64,000 bases of DNA. It comes from Donghicola tyrosinivorans. Its GTDB lineage: Bacteria > Pseudomonadota > Alphaproteobacteria > Rhodobacterales > Rhodobacteraceae. The notes under the pieces were generated by a model. It saw only the letters and a list, made by a program, of their open reading frames with translations. It was not told the DNA's origin and made no database searches. Made by a program: the position numbers and the translations under genes. Of the stretch, positions 9,077-17,212 are shown piece after piece (the stretch's first letter is position 1; every line of letters starts with the position of its first letter). The stretch is from contig NZ_PVTQ01000009.1 of NCBI RefSeq assembly GCF_003003355.1, positions 62,001 through 126,000 on the forward strand, given 5' to 3'.

Positions 9077-9153
9077 TGGTCGGAGTGAGAGGATTCGAAC
9101 CTCCGGCCCCTGCCTCCCGAAGACAGTGCTCTACCAGGCTGAGCTACACTCCG
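9077..9153 (-). tRNA. tRNA-Pro (anticodon CGG)
   Basis: A 77-base cloverleaf reads on the minus strand. The acceptor stem CGGAGTG pairs with CACTCCG, the discriminator is A, and the CCA end is encoded. The anticodon stem CTGTC/GGCAG encloses the loop TTCGGGA with anticodon CGG, decoding proline CCG. The T-loop GTTCGAATC is canonical. Confidence 0.96.
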
Positions 9154-9201
9154 ACCGTGACGGGGCAGGTACCGCACTTGGGGTGTCTTGGCAAGGGCGC
9201 T

Positions 9202-10173
9202 TTAGCGTTTCTTGGCGCGGTTTAGGAACAAAAGTGTGTAGCGGGGGGTGGTGCCGGTTTCGAACCGGACGCCGGTGTTGGTGACGGGCGCTTTGGTGTC
9301 TTTGCGGACCCCTTCGCGCATCACAATATAGACGCCGCTGGCGATGATGATTCCCGCTCCGATCATGGTGGGGAAATCGATGTATTCGCCGAAGAACATG
9401 TAGCCGTAGAAGATCGCCCAGAGCATCTGGCTGTATTGCATGGGAGCGACAACGCCTGCCTCTCCGGTGCGGTAGGCGCGGATCATAAGGCTCATGGCGG
9501 TGAGAGAGAGTAGGGCGACGGCGGCAATGGTGCCAAGTTCCCACAGTTCCATGGGTTTGTATTCAAAGGGCAAAAGCATGCCCATGATCACGATGTTGGC
9601 GATCAGGGGGTAGAGGAGCAGCACGATGCTGCTTTCCTGCGAGCCGATGCGGCGGACAATGATGGACACGAACGAGCCGCCGACCGCAGCACCGAGGGCG
9701 GCGAAATGGCCCAAGGTCAGCTCGGATGAGCCGGGGCGTAGAACCACAATCACGCCAATCAAGCCCACAATGACGGCGCCCCAACGGCGGGGGCCGACGC
9801 GTTCACCCAGAATGGGGACCGAGAGGACTGTGATCAGTAGGGGTGTAGCGAAGATCATCGCATAGACCTGCGCAAGTGGCAGAACCGAGAATGCGTAGAA
9901 GGCGCAGACGCCGGTGAAGACCACTGCGACTGTGCGGGCGTAGGTCCAAGCAGGGGTGGCGGGGCGCAGGTTCGCGGGCTCTTTCGTCTGGATGAGCACG
10001 ACTGTGAGGACCGGAAAGCTGAAGAGGACGCTGAAGAAAACGATCTGGAAGGGATGGTGATTGGCCCCCAGCACTTTGACCAGCACGTCATGCAAGGCGT
10101 AGAGGGCAAAGCCCAAAAGCGCGAAGGCAGCACCTTTGCCATTTGACTGGGGAGGAAGAGACGTGGTTGCCAT
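9202..10173 (-). CDS. EamA/DMT-superfamily membrane transporter
   Basis: A 323-residue drug/metabolite-transporter-type protein with about ten hydrophobic segments arranged as two EamA repeats, roughly residues 10-145 and 155-290. The second repeat ends with the typical GYMFFGEYIDFPTMIGAGIIIASGV-type helix-loop-helix. Substrate cannot be told; relatives export amino acids, metabolites or drugs. It stands alone between tRNA-Pro and the leuB terminator, with the ATG at 10173 and no close partner in the same orientation. Confidence 0.8.
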   Translation of the reverse strand: MATTSLPPQSNGKGAAFALLGFALYALHDVLVKVLGANHHPFQIVFFSVLFSFPVLTVVLIQTKEPANLRPATPAWTYARTVAVVFTGVCAFYAFSVLPLAQVYAMIFATPLLITVLSVPILGERVGPRRWGAVIVGLIGVIVVLRPGSSELTLGHFAALGAAVGGSFVSIIVRRIGSQESSIVLLLYPLIANIVIMGMLLPFEYKPMELWELGTIAAVALLSLTAMSLMIRAYRTGEAGVVAPMQYSQMLWAIFYGYMFFGEYIDFPTMIGAGIIIASGVYIVMREGVRKDTKAPVTNTGVRFETGTTPRYTLLFLNRAKKR

Positions 10174-10227
10174 GCTGTCACCTGCAGAGGATTGTGGGCC
10201 CTAAGGAAAACCCTATTCCCCTCAATC

Positions 10228-10256
10228 AAAAAGAAAAGGGGGCCGCAAGGCCCCCC
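10228..10256 (-). terminator. Intrinsic terminator of leuB
   Basis: On the minus strand a 7-bp all-GC stem (10249-10255 with 10238-10244) with a four-base loop is followed by TTTTCTTTTT. It lies 28 bases after the leuB stop. Confidence 0.85.
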
Positions 10257-10283
10257 TGATGCATTTATGAACTTGCGCTCAAA

Positions 10284-11390
10284 TCAGAGGCTGCTGTCCA
10301 GCGCTGCCAGGATCGCATCGCCCATTTCGCTGGTCGAGACCGGTGTTGCGCCTTCTTCGCCCAGAAGATCGGCGGTGCGGACACCGTCACGCAGCACTTT
10401 TTCGATGGCCGCTTCCAGACGATCTGCCTCTGCGCCCTGATCGAAGCTGTAGCGTAGGGCCATCGCGAACGACAGGATGCAGGCGATCGGGTTGGCCTTG
10501 CCTTGACCCGCGATATCGGGGGCCGAGCCGTGGACCGGTTCGTACATCGCCTTGGGGCGGCCGTTGGCCATGGGGGCACCGAGCGACGCCGACGGCAGCA
10601 TGCCGAGCGAGCCGGTCAGCATCGCGGCGGCATCCGACAGCAGGTCACCAAAGAGGTTGTCGGTCACGATGACGTCGAACTGCTTGGGCCAGCGGCAGAG
10701 CTGCATAGCGCCTGCGTCGGCGTACATGTGCGACAGTTCCACATCGGGGTATTCTTCGTCGTGGATCTTCTGGACCACTTCGCGCCACAGGATACCCGAT
10801 TCCATCACGTTTGCCTTCTCCATCGAGCAGACCTTGTTGCCACGGCGGCGGGCCAGTTCGAAGGCCGAGCGGGCGACGCGTTCGATTTCCGATTCGGTGT
10901 AGCGCTGGGTGTTGATGCCCACACGCTCGTTGCCTTCTTCGAAGATGCCGCGCGGCTCGCCGAAGTAGATGCCCGAAGTCAGTTCGCGCACGATCATGAT
11001 GTCCAGACCGGCAACCACGTCACGCTTCAGCGAGCTGAAGTCGGCGAGCGCGTCAAAGCACTGGGCGGGGCGCAGGTTGGCGTAAAGGTCCATTTCCTTG
11101 CGCAGACGCAGCAGGCCACGTTCGGGCTTCACGCTGAAGTCCAGCACGTCGTACTTGGGGCCGCCAACGGCACCTAGCAGAACTGCGTCGACTTCCTGTG
11201 CTTTCGCCATGGTGTCGTCGTGCAGCGGAGTGCCATGAGCGTCGTAGGCTGCGCCGCCGACCAGATCCTCGCTAACGTCGAATTTCAGGTCACGCTTTTC
11301 GCCGTACCAGTCGATGATGCGGCGAACCTGGCCCATGACTTCGGGGCCGATGCCGTCGCCGGCAAGGATAAGAAGCGAGGGATTGCTCAT
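10284..11390 (-). CDS. leuB: 3-isopropylmalate dehydrogenase
   Basis: The 368-residue NAD-dependent enzyme oxidises and decarboxylates 3-isopropylmalate in leucine synthesis. The N-terminal [10 protein letters not shown] and C-terminal [16 protein letters not shown] are diagnostic, and the [12 protein letters not shown] block carries metal-binding aspartates. Length is usual for the family. An AAAGGA ribosome site lies 9 bases before the ATG. leuB is separated from leuC and leuD by two unrelated genes on the same strand, and has its own terminator. Confidence 0.97.
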   Translation of the reverse strand: MSNPSLLILAGDGIGPEVMGQVRRIIDWYGEKRDLKFDVSEDLVGGAAYDAHGTPLHDDTMAKAQEVDAVLLGAVGGPKYDVLDFSVKPERGLLRLRKEMDLYANLRPAQCFDALADFSSLKRDVVAGLDIMIVRELTSGIYFGEPRGIFEEGNERVGINTQRYTESEIERVARSAFELARRRGNKVCSMEKANVMESGILWREVVQKIHDEEYPDVELSHMYADAGAMQLCRWPKQFDVIVTDNLFGDLLSDAAAMLTGSLGMLPSASLGAPMANGRPKAMYEPVHGSAPDIAGQGKANPIACILSFAMALRYSFDQGAEADRLEAAIEKVLRDGVRTADLLGEEGATPVSTSEMGDAILAALDSSL

Positions 11391-11501
11391 TGGCTGGTCC
11401 TTTCTGTCCCAAGTGTTGCCGATGGCCTACCCAAGCCCGCGCGTAGGGTCAAGAAAGGCCGTTGGGAATCGGGGGTGGAATCGCGCAAATTGCCGTTAAA
11501 A

Positions 11502-12590
11502 TCAGGGTGGAACGGTAAGATCGGCCCAGATCAGGCTGTGACGGCTGGCGCCTGCTGGTGGAGGGATATGGCCGCGTGCTGTGACGGTCAGTGTCCGTTG
11601 CGGCAGGATGTAGCTGACGCGCATCTGCGGCAGGCCCAGATCGCGCCAGTCTGCGGTAGGAAAAGGGGCAGCGGCATCTGTGAGGCGCGGGTCATTCAGC
11701 AGCGCGTGCAGCGGAGGTTTGAGACCTTCGCCAAGGGTTGGATCATTGTTCAGATCGCCGAGGATTACGAACGGCGCGTCCCCTAAGGTGTCCAGATGGT
11801 TGTGGATCAGGCGGATTTCATCGCCGTTGCGTAGGCCATTCCGGTCTTCTGGTCCGTCAAAGACCGGCGGGCTGGCGTGGAGGGTCAGGAGATGGAAGAG
11901 CGACCCATCGGCCAGTTGAATGGGGATGCGCCAGTGGCCGATCGTGGACAGTCGTTGACGCGCCCTTGCCTCATCTGACATGGGGGGCAGAGTTGCCCAC
12001 GGCAGATCGGCCCAAATGAGACCTGAGAGGTCCGTAAAACCGCTTGTATCAAGCGGAAAGCGCGACAGGATCGCCATTCCGGCCTGCCCGTGAAATCGCC
12101 CGTAGCCTTGCCGGTCTTCGGGGCCCAACCGACCATCGCCGTTCAGGTCGATGCCTGTATAGAACCCGGCGTTCGGCGGGGCGGTGAATATGTAGGGGTA
12201 ATCGCGACCCCGTTCGGCGATCAGGTCGCGAAAGGCTGTCAGGGCGCGGTTTTCCGCGTCGAAATCCAACGATTGCAGGGCGATGATGTCGGCCTGCGAT
12301 GCGGCAATCATTTGTGCGGCGGCTAGGACATCAGGGGCTTTGCCCGAGAGGATGTCGCGCAGCAAAAGGCCCGGCCCTTTGCGAGATAGTTCGGTGTTGA
12401 AGGTGGCGACGCGAAGCGTCTCAGCCCAAGCGGCTCCGCCCCAAAACAGGGCGAAGGCGATTATCCAAAGGCATGCAGTTCGTCCCCATCCTCGCGGTGC
12501 TGCGAGCGACGGCGCTTGTCTGCGATCATATGTGCCACCCGTGCTGTCGCGATACCGCGCATCAGCAGGCTGGCAGGAAGAAATGCCCAT
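11502..12590 (-). CDS. Exported endonuclease/exonuclease/phosphatase-family protein; start uncertain
   Basis: A DNase I-like fold protein: VATFNTELS at the start of the domain, IIALQSLD, ILSRFPLD, ILGDLNNDP and the C-terminal RHSLIWADL give the expected metal and catalytic residues in order. A hydrophobic stretch ending in AWA just before ETLRVATFN looks like a signal peptide, so the product is probably periplasmic or secreted. The only in-frame ATG, at 12590, adds ~40 residues before this stretch and overlaps the upstream gene by 130 bases. No GTG, TTG or CTG lies nearer, so the start is unresolved. Confidence 0.75.
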   Translation of the reverse strand: MGISSCQPADARYRDSTGGTYDRRQAPSLAAPRGWGRTACLWIIAFALFWGGAAWAETLRVATFNTELSRKGPGLLLRDILSGKAPDVLAAAQMIAASQADIIALQSLDFDAENRALTAFRDLIAERGRDYPYIFTAPPNAGFYTGIDLNGDGRLGPEDRQGYGRFHGQAGMAILSRFPLDTSGFTDLSGLIWADLPWATLPPMSDEARARQRLSTIGHWRIPIQLADGSLFHLLTLHASPPVFDGPEDRNGLRNGDEIRLIHNHLDTLGDAPFVILGDLNNDPTLGEGLKPPLHALLNDPRLTDAAAPFPTADWRDLGLPQMRVSYILPQRTLTVTARGHIPPPAGASRHSLIWADLTVPP

Positions 12591-13315
12591 GCTGCCACCG
12601 ACCAGATCAGAGTCTGCGGCTTGCTTGCGTCAATCGGGTCAATCAGCCCCGAAGCCATTTGCAAAACCGCCGGGATCAGGAATGGCAGAAGAACCCCTAA
12701 CGCCACGTTAAAATTGGCGTCCCGATTAAGACGGCTGACAACATCGCCGCCGCCAGTGGGGTCAAATGTGGGCAGGTTGGTCCAGACGTTGAAGGCATGG
12801 CGCTGGCGCGGCCAGCCGTTGACCCACAGCACAAGGGCAAAGAAGCAAAGGGCAATCAGCGAGACCAGATAGGCCAGACCAGCGGTGCGCTGGACAGTCA
12901 GAATTTCGACGGGGGTGGCGTTCTCGGGCAAGCTCAGCAGCAGCAAGCGCACGGGCGAGAAGGGGAAATCCAGCACATTGCCCACAACCGTACCGACACT
13001 GGTGAACAGCTGGCTCATGGCGGTGGGGTAGACGGTGCCGCGCTGGATGATGCTGAGGATCAGAACCGTTAGCAAAAGTGACCCGAAGCGCAGCCGGTTG
13101 AAGGGCGGTGCGTCGCGAAACTCGACCAGACTGGGGTAATCGGCGGTATATTCAGAGAATACAAGCCAGCCAGAGAACAGAGCGACCAGCAGAATGATCG
13201 GCGCACTGTCACTGCCGCCGGGTTCCAGCAGCGATGGCGTTGCGACAAGCAATACGACCAGAAACGCACGCAAAAGCGCGCCAAAATAGCGAGTAAACAC
13301 CGCTCTACCTCTCAA
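12461..13315 (-). CDS. Hypothetical multi-pass membrane protein
   Basis: I do not recognise this 284-residue protein. It has about six hydrophobic segments, near residues 10-27, 38-52, 77-90, 143-165, 205-222 and 238-255, and a charged C-terminal tail (DKRRRSQHRED). The stop overlaps the following exonuclease-like frame, so the two are probably co-transcribed. Composition matches the rest of the chromosome. No enzymatic motif was seen. Confidence 0.7.
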   Translation of the reverse strand: MRGRAVFTRYFGALLRAFLVVLLVATPSLLEPGGSDSAPIILLVALFSGWLVFSEYTADYPSLVEFRDAPPFNRLRFGSLLLTVLILSIIQRGTVYPTAMSQLFTSVGTVVGNVLDFPFSPVRLLLLSLPENATPVEILTVQRTAGLAYLVSLIALCFFALVLWVNGWPRQRHAFNVWTNLPTFDPTGGGDVVSRLNRDANFNVALGVLLPFLIPAVLQMASGLIDPIDASKPQTLIWSVAAWAFLPASLLMRGIATARVAHMIADKRRRSQHREDGDELHAFG

Positions 13316-13490
13316 ACCAGGGCCTGAGCTTTTGCTCTTTTATCCCCTGATGTGCCCGCAATTATGCGGGGCTGCCTCATTCTTGCCTTAATTAAGCAGC
13401 GTGAGGGGGATGGCCTCAATACCTGTAAGCAGGATGAACATGAATCCGGGCGATTTAGAGGTGAAGTTGGTGCGCAATTGCATCATTTTC

Positions 13491-13522
13491 AGAACAAGAA
13501 AGGGGTCCCAAAAGGACCCCTT
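13491..13522 (-). terminator. Intrinsic terminator of leuD
   Basis: A 9-bp stem (13514-13522 with 13500-13508) and five-base loop are followed on the minus strand by TTCTTGTTCT. It lies 27 bases beyond the leuD stop. The rest of the spacer 13316-13490 shows no gene. Confidence 0.75.
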
Positions 13523-13548
13523 ACAAGATATTGTGGTTTTATAGGGTC

Positions 13549-14154
13549 TTAGACCCAAGGACGCTCTTGCGTGGCTTTCGATTCGAAAGCGTCGATCGAG
13601 GCACCTTTTTCAAGCGTCAGACCGATGTCATCCAGACCTTCCAGCAGGCAATGCTTGCGGAAGGGGTCGACTTCGAACGAGAAGCTTTCGCCGTCCGAGG
13701 TGGTCACGGTCTGGGCTTCCAGATCCACTTCCATACGGGCGTTGGCGCCTTTTTCTGCGTCCTTCATCAGCACGTCGACCTGCTCTTGGGGCAGGACGAT
13801 GGGCAGGATGCCGTTCTTGAAGCAGTTGTTGAAGAAAATATCGGCAAAGCTGGGTGCGATCACGCACTTGATGCCGAAATCCTTGATCGCCCAAGGGGCG
13901 TGTTCGCGCGACGAGCCGCAGCCGAAGTTGTCACCGGCAACGATGATCTCGGCTTCGCGATAGGCGGGCTTGTTCAGCACGAAATCGGGGATTTCTTTGC
14001 CTTCGCTGTCGTAGCGCATTTCATCAAACAGGTTCACGCCGAGGCCCGAACGCTTGATGGTTTTCAGGAACTGCTTGGGGATGATCATATCGGTGTCGAT
14101 GTTGATCAAAGGCATAGGTGCGGCGATCCCGCTGAGTTTTTCGAACTTGTCCAT
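13549..14154 (-). CDS. leuD: 3-isopropylmalate dehydratase small subunit
   Basis: The 201-residue small subunit pairs with LeuC to isomerise 2- to 3-isopropylmalate. [14 protein letters not shown] at the start and the aconitase swivel-domain block [17 protein letters not shown] are diagnostic. A GGAAGG-like site precedes the ATG. It follows leuC on the same strand after a 98-base spacer and is closed by the terminator at 13491-13522. Confidence 0.97.
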   Translation of the reverse strand: MDKFEKLSGIAAPMPLINIDTDMIIPKQFLKTIKRSGLGVNLFDEMRYDSEGKEIPDFVLNKPAYREAEIIVAGDNFGCGSSREHAPWAIKDFGIKCVIAPSFADIFFNNCFKNGILPIVLPQEQVDVLMKDAEKGANARMEVDLEAQTVTTSDGESFSFEVDPFRKHCLLEGLDDIGLTLEKGASIDAFESKATQERPWV

Positions 14155-14252
14155 ATCCTGTTTTCCTTCCGAAAAAGGTGGGTATGGCCTGCGTCTGGTC
14201 TACGTATGGCAAACGTACATACATAAACGCCTGACGCAGGCGGCGGGATTTC

Positions 14253-15662
14253 TTAGGCCAGAGTGCGCACGTCGGTGATCTTGCCGGTGATCGCAGCAGC
14301 AGCTGCCATCGCGGGCGACATCAGGTGAGTGCGGCCACCGCGGCCCTGACGACCTTCGAAGTTACGGTTCGAGGTTGCTGCGCAACGCTCGCCCGGCTTC
14401 AGCTGGTCGGGGTTCATGGCAAGGCACATCGAGCAGCCTGCAAGACGCCATTCGAAGCCGGCCTCTTGGAAGATATCTGCCAGACCTTCTTCTTCGGCCT
14501 GTGCGCGGACCAGACCCGAACCGGGAACGATCATCGCACGGATGCCGTCCTTGACCTTGCGGCCTTTCAGGATCTCGGCTGCGGCGCGCAGGTCTTCGAT
14601 ACGACCGTTGGTGCACGAACCGATGAAGACGGTGTCGATCTCGATGTCGGTCAGGGGCGTGCCCGAAGTCAGGCCCATGTATTCGATCGAGCGGGCAGCC
14701 GCATCAACCTTGCCGCCTTTGAAATCGGCGGGCGAGGGAACCACGGCGCTGATCGGCAGTGCGTCCTCGGGCGAGGTGCCCCAGGTCACGGTGGGTTCAA
14801 TCGATTCACCTTCGATGACCAGCACCTTGTCGAAGTGTGCGCCTTCGTCGGTGAAGAGGGTCTTCCACCAGTTCAGAGCGGCATCCCACTGGGCGCCTTT
14901 GGGCGCATGGGGACGACCCTGCACGTAGTCGAAGGTGGTCTGGTCGGGAGCGATCAGACCGGCGCGGGCGCCGCCTTCGATGGCCATGTTACAGATGGTC
15001 ATACGACCTTCCATGGACAGATCGCGGATCGCTTCGCCACAATATTCGATCACGTAGCCGGTGCCGCCAGCGGTGCCGGTTTCCGCGATGATGCGCAGAA
15101 CGATGTCTTTCGCGGTCACACCGGGCAGCAGTTTGCCGGTGATCTCGACCTTCATGTTCTTGGACTTCTTCTGGATCAGGGTCTGGGTGGCCAGAACGTG
15201 TTCCACTTCCGAAGTGCCGATGCCGTGGGCCAGTGCGCCGAACGCACCGTGGGTCGCGGTGTGGCTGTCACCACAGACGACGGTCATGCCGGGCAGGGTC
15301 CAGCCCTGTTCGGGGCCGACGATGTGCACGATGCCCTGACGGACGTCGGTCACGGGGTAGTAGTGGATGCCGAATTCTTTCGCGTTGGTGTCCAGCGCGG
15401 CAACCTGAATGCGGCTGTCTTCGGGCATGTTGCTGGGATCTTCACGGCCCTCGGTGGTGGGGACGTTGTGATCGGGAACAGCAATGGTTTTCTCGGGCGC
15501 GCGCACCTTGCGGCCGGCCATACGCAGACCTTCAAAGGCCTGAGGGCTGGTCACTTCGTGAACCAGGTGGCGGTCGATATAAAGCAGGCAGGTGCCGTCT
15601 TCGGCCTCATGGGCGACGTGGGCATCCCAGATTTTATCATAGAGTGTCTTCGGGGCGGTCAT
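14253..15662 (-). CDS. leuC: 3-isopropylmalate dehydratase large subunit
   Basis: The 469-residue aconitase-family subunit carries the [4Fe-4S] cluster; the three cysteine ligands lie in [11 protein letters not shown] and [33 protein letters not shown] is typical. I place the start at the ATG at 15662 ([12 protein letters not shown]), which has an AGAGGA site; an in-frame ATG 39 bases upstream would add an unlikely arginine-rich leader. leuD is downstream. The 5' region holds a short peptide frame (15720-15806) that could be a leader. Confidence 0.96.
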   Translation of the reverse strand: MTAPKTLYDKIWDAHVAHEAEDGTCLLYIDRHLVHEVTSPQAFEGLRMAGRKVRAPEKTIAVPDHNVPTTEGREDPSNMPEDSRIQVAALDTNAKEFGIHYYPVTDVRQGIVHIVGPEQGWTLPGMTVVCGDSHTATHGAFGALAHGIGTSEVEHVLATQTLIQKKSKNMKVEITGKLLPGVTAKDIVLRIIAETGTAGGTGYVIEYCGEAIRDLSMEGRMTICNMAIEGGARAGLIAPDQTTFDYVQGRPHAPKGAQWDAALNWWKTLFTDEGAHFDKVLVIEGESIEPTVTWGTSPEDALPISAVVPSPADFKGGKVDAAARSIEYMGLTSGTPLTDIEIDTVFIGSCTNGRIEDLRAAAEILKGRKVKDGIRAMIVPGSGLVRAQAEEEGLADIFQEAGFEWRLAGCSMCLAMNPDQLKPGERCAATSNRNFEGRQGRGGRTHLMSPAMAAAAAITGKITDVRTLA

Positions 15663-15719
15663 GGTCCTCTCCCGTGGATATCTTGGAAATGTGATGGTCA
15701 AGCAGGTTCGGGTCCCGCC

Positions 15720-15806
15720 TTATAGGCGGGCGAGAACGGTGTGCGTCGCACCGAAGAAGCGCCACGGCAAACGGGCGCGATCATCCATGTCGAAAAAAGC
15801 CATCAT
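15720..15806 (-). other. Candidate 28-codon leader peptide upstream of leuC
   Basis: A short minus-strand frame begins with two ATG codons and ends VLARL-stop, with a rare CTA as the last leucine codon. Its stop lies in the loop of a 6-bp hairpin (CCCGCC/GGCGGG) 58 bases before leuC. Only three leucine codons occur and no T-run follows, so classic leucine attenuation is not shown. It may be a chance frame. Confidence 0.3.
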
Positions 15807-15916
15807 GGCGTGGAAATACAGCGACCCGCACTTATCTTCAAGAGCGCAGGCGCGGGCGGGGTGACATTCCGGTTTCCATGCAGTAATTGCGCCGTTCTGT
15901 CTGGATGGTCCGAGTG

Positions 15917-16042
15917 ATGAAAAATACGTTGTCCCTGCTGCAAATGCTGCTGACCTGTGCCCTTGTTGCGATGTTTGCCGGAGCCCACGCCAGTCCCGAT
16001 TTTCCGCCGCAGACGGTGGTACATCCCGCGGATGCCCGTTAA
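15917..16042 (+). CDS. Small exported peptide, 41 aa, hypothetical
   Basis: An ATG at 15917 opens a 41-residue frame with a clear Sec-type leader: Lys2, a hydrophobic core at residues 5-22, and AHA before SPDFPPQTVV, suggesting cleavage near residue 25. The mature part would be about 16 residues and proline-rich. A GTG codon directly precedes the ATG. The leader pattern argues it is real, but no homologue can be named. It stands alone in the ~500-base space between leuC and rsfS; the remainder (15807-15916, 16043-16171) shows no other gene. Confidence 0.45.
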   Translation: MKNTLSLLQMLLTCALVAMFAGAHASPDFPPQTVVHPADAR

Positions 16043-16155
16043 TAGAGCGCCCCAAGTGAGTCGCGCCGCCCGGACGGGCGCTGCGCGATTGAGATTTTTC
16101 GCATCAAATGGTACTGTGGACTTATGTCCGGCGTCAGGACCATATGGCGCGTTAT

Positions 16156-16174
16156 ACAGGAGGACTGAGTCCTG
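16156..16174 (+). promoter_or_regulatory. Ribosome-binding site indicating a CTG start for rsfS
   Basis: ACAGGAGGACTGAGTCCTG contains a near-perfect anti-16S match ending 8 bases before CTG. The frame has a TGA immediately 5' of GTC-CTG, and no ATG, GTG or TTG lies in frame until 16307. This decides the rsfS start. Confidence 0.65.
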
Positions 16175-16582
16175 ACACTGACCGATCATGCGGCCGAGCC
16201 CGCTGACAACTCTCCGGTAGCTGCTGCCGGAACGCCTGAACTGACCAGTGAGGTCATTCTGGCCCGTGTCCTGAAATCCCTTGATGAAGACAAGGCCGAG
16301 GACGTTGTGCAGATCGACCTGCGCGGCATTTCCTCGATCGGTGATTATATGATCATCGCTTCGGGCCGGTCTTCGCGTCAGGTGGTATCGATCTCTGAAA
16401 AGATGGTGGATCGCCTGAAGCAGGAATATGGCATCTCTTGCAAGCTGGAAGGTAAAGACGGTGGCGATTGGGTTCTGATCGATACCGGCGACGTGGTGGT
16501 GCATGTGTTCCGCCCCGAAGTGCGCGAATTCTACCAGCTGGAAAAGATGTGGCTGCCCGCAGGGGCATCCGGCGCGAAGTAA
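16172..16582 (+). CDS. rsfS: Ribosomal silencing factor RsfS
   Basis: RsfS (DUF143) binds ribosomal protein L14 and blocks subunit joining in slow growth. The core SSIGDYMIIASGRSSRQV and DWVLIDTGDVVVHVF blocks are clear. The first ordinary start in frame, GTG at 16307, would cut off the N-terminal helix and strand (EVILARVLKSLDEDK..DLRG). A strong AGGAGG site at 16158-16163 is followed 8 bases later by CTG at 16172, and a stop lies just upstream, so I take this CTG as the start, giving 136 residues. rlmH follows after 30 bases, the usual pairing. Confidence 0.85.
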   Translation: MTLTDHAAEPADNSPVAAAGTPELTSEVILARVLKSLDEDKAEDVVQIDLRGISSIGDYMIIASGRSSRQVVSISEKMVDRLKQEYGISCKLEGKDGGDWVLIDTGDVVVHVFRPEVREFYQLEKMWLPAGASGAK

Positions 16583-16612
16583 AGCCCTGCGGGGCAAGGA
16601 CAGGGAGCAGGG

Positions 16613-17083
16613 ATGCGTGTGCACCTCTGCGTGGTGGGGCGGCTTCGGTCCGGCCCCGAGGCCACGCTTGTCGACGATTATCTGACACGGTTCGACCGGA
16701 CTGGGCGGGCGCTGGGTCTAGGCCCTGCCCGCATCATCGAGGTCGAGGATAAGAAAAGCCGCGGCATGGGTGCCGAGGCCGATTTGCTTCGCAAATCGAT
16801 TCCCGCTGGCGCCAAGCTGGTGGTGATGGACGAACGGGGCAAGGTGATGACCTCGCCCGATTTTGCGAACAAGCTTGGAGACTGGCGCGATACGGGCTGT
16901 CAGGATCTGGCCATCGTGATCGGTGGCGCGGACGGGATTGATCCGTCCCTGCGGGCCGAGGCGGATTTCGCGATCTCTTTCGGCAAGATGGTCTGGCCCC
17001 ATATGCTGGTGCGGGTCATGCTGACCGAACAGCTTTACCGTGCAGCCAGCATCCTGTCGGGCGCGCCCTATCATCGTGAGTGA
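16613..17083 (+). CDS. rlmH: 23S rRNA pseudouridine(1915) N3-methyltransferase
   Basis: A 156-residue SPOUT methyltransferase that methylates pseudouridine 1915 in helix 69 of 23S rRNA on the assembled ribosome. The knot region reads VIGGADGIDPSL and the C-terminus SFGKMVWPHMLVRVMLTEQLYRA, both typical. Family length is 150-160. It starts 30 bases after rsfS with a GGGAGCAGGG site, forming the conserved rsfS-rlmH pair, and is followed by a twin-hairpin element. Confidence 0.96.
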   Translation: MRVHLCVVGRLRSGPEATLVDDYLTRFDRTGRALGLGPARIIEVEDKKSRGMGAEADLLRKSIPAGAKLVVMDERGKVMTSPDFANKLGDWRDTGCQDLAIVIGGADGIDPSLRAEADFAISFGKMVWPHMLVRVMLTEQLYRAASILSGAPYHRE

Positions 17084-17088
17084 GCGGT

Positions 17089-17140
17089 AAAAATCTTCGC
17101 CGAAGATTTTTTAATGGCAGATTTTTCGGCGAAAAATCTG
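17089..17140. repeat. Twin-hairpin intergenic element, copy 1
   Basis: Two perfect 10-bp hairpins lie side by side: 17089-17098 with 17102-17111 (loop GCC) and 17118-17127 with 17131-17140 (loop GGC). The tops read CTTC-GCC-GAAG and TTTC-GGC-GAAA. The inner arms can also pair with each other. A similar element is at 56891-56942. The first hairpin could also act as an rlmH terminator. Confidence 0.75.
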
Positions 17141-17173
17141 GTCGCGCGGTTGTCTATGGTTCACCCCGCCTTT

Positions 17174-17198
17174 GGCTTGCGCTAGGAGAGGGCAAGCC
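17174..17198 (+). promoter_or_regulatory. Small hairpin just before the gpmI ribosome site
   Basis: A 7-bp stem (GGCTTGC 17174-17180 with GCAAGCC 17192-17198) ends three bases before the GGAGGG site of gpmI. It may influence initiation; no known regulator is recognised. Confidence 0.35.
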
Positions 17199-17212
17199 TA
17201 GGAGGGAACGTG

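Noticed and set aside
9626-9865. Plus-strand frame over the EamA gene
   Set aside because: It is antisense to a well-supported transporter gene and has no recognisable features.
14325-15725. Long plus-strand open frame over leuC (466 codons)
   Set aside because: It is antisense to leuC with no protein-family features; GC-rich third positions create such frames.
16188-16220. ATG at 16188 as rsfS start
   Set aside because: It is out of frame with RsfS and meets a stop after ten codons.
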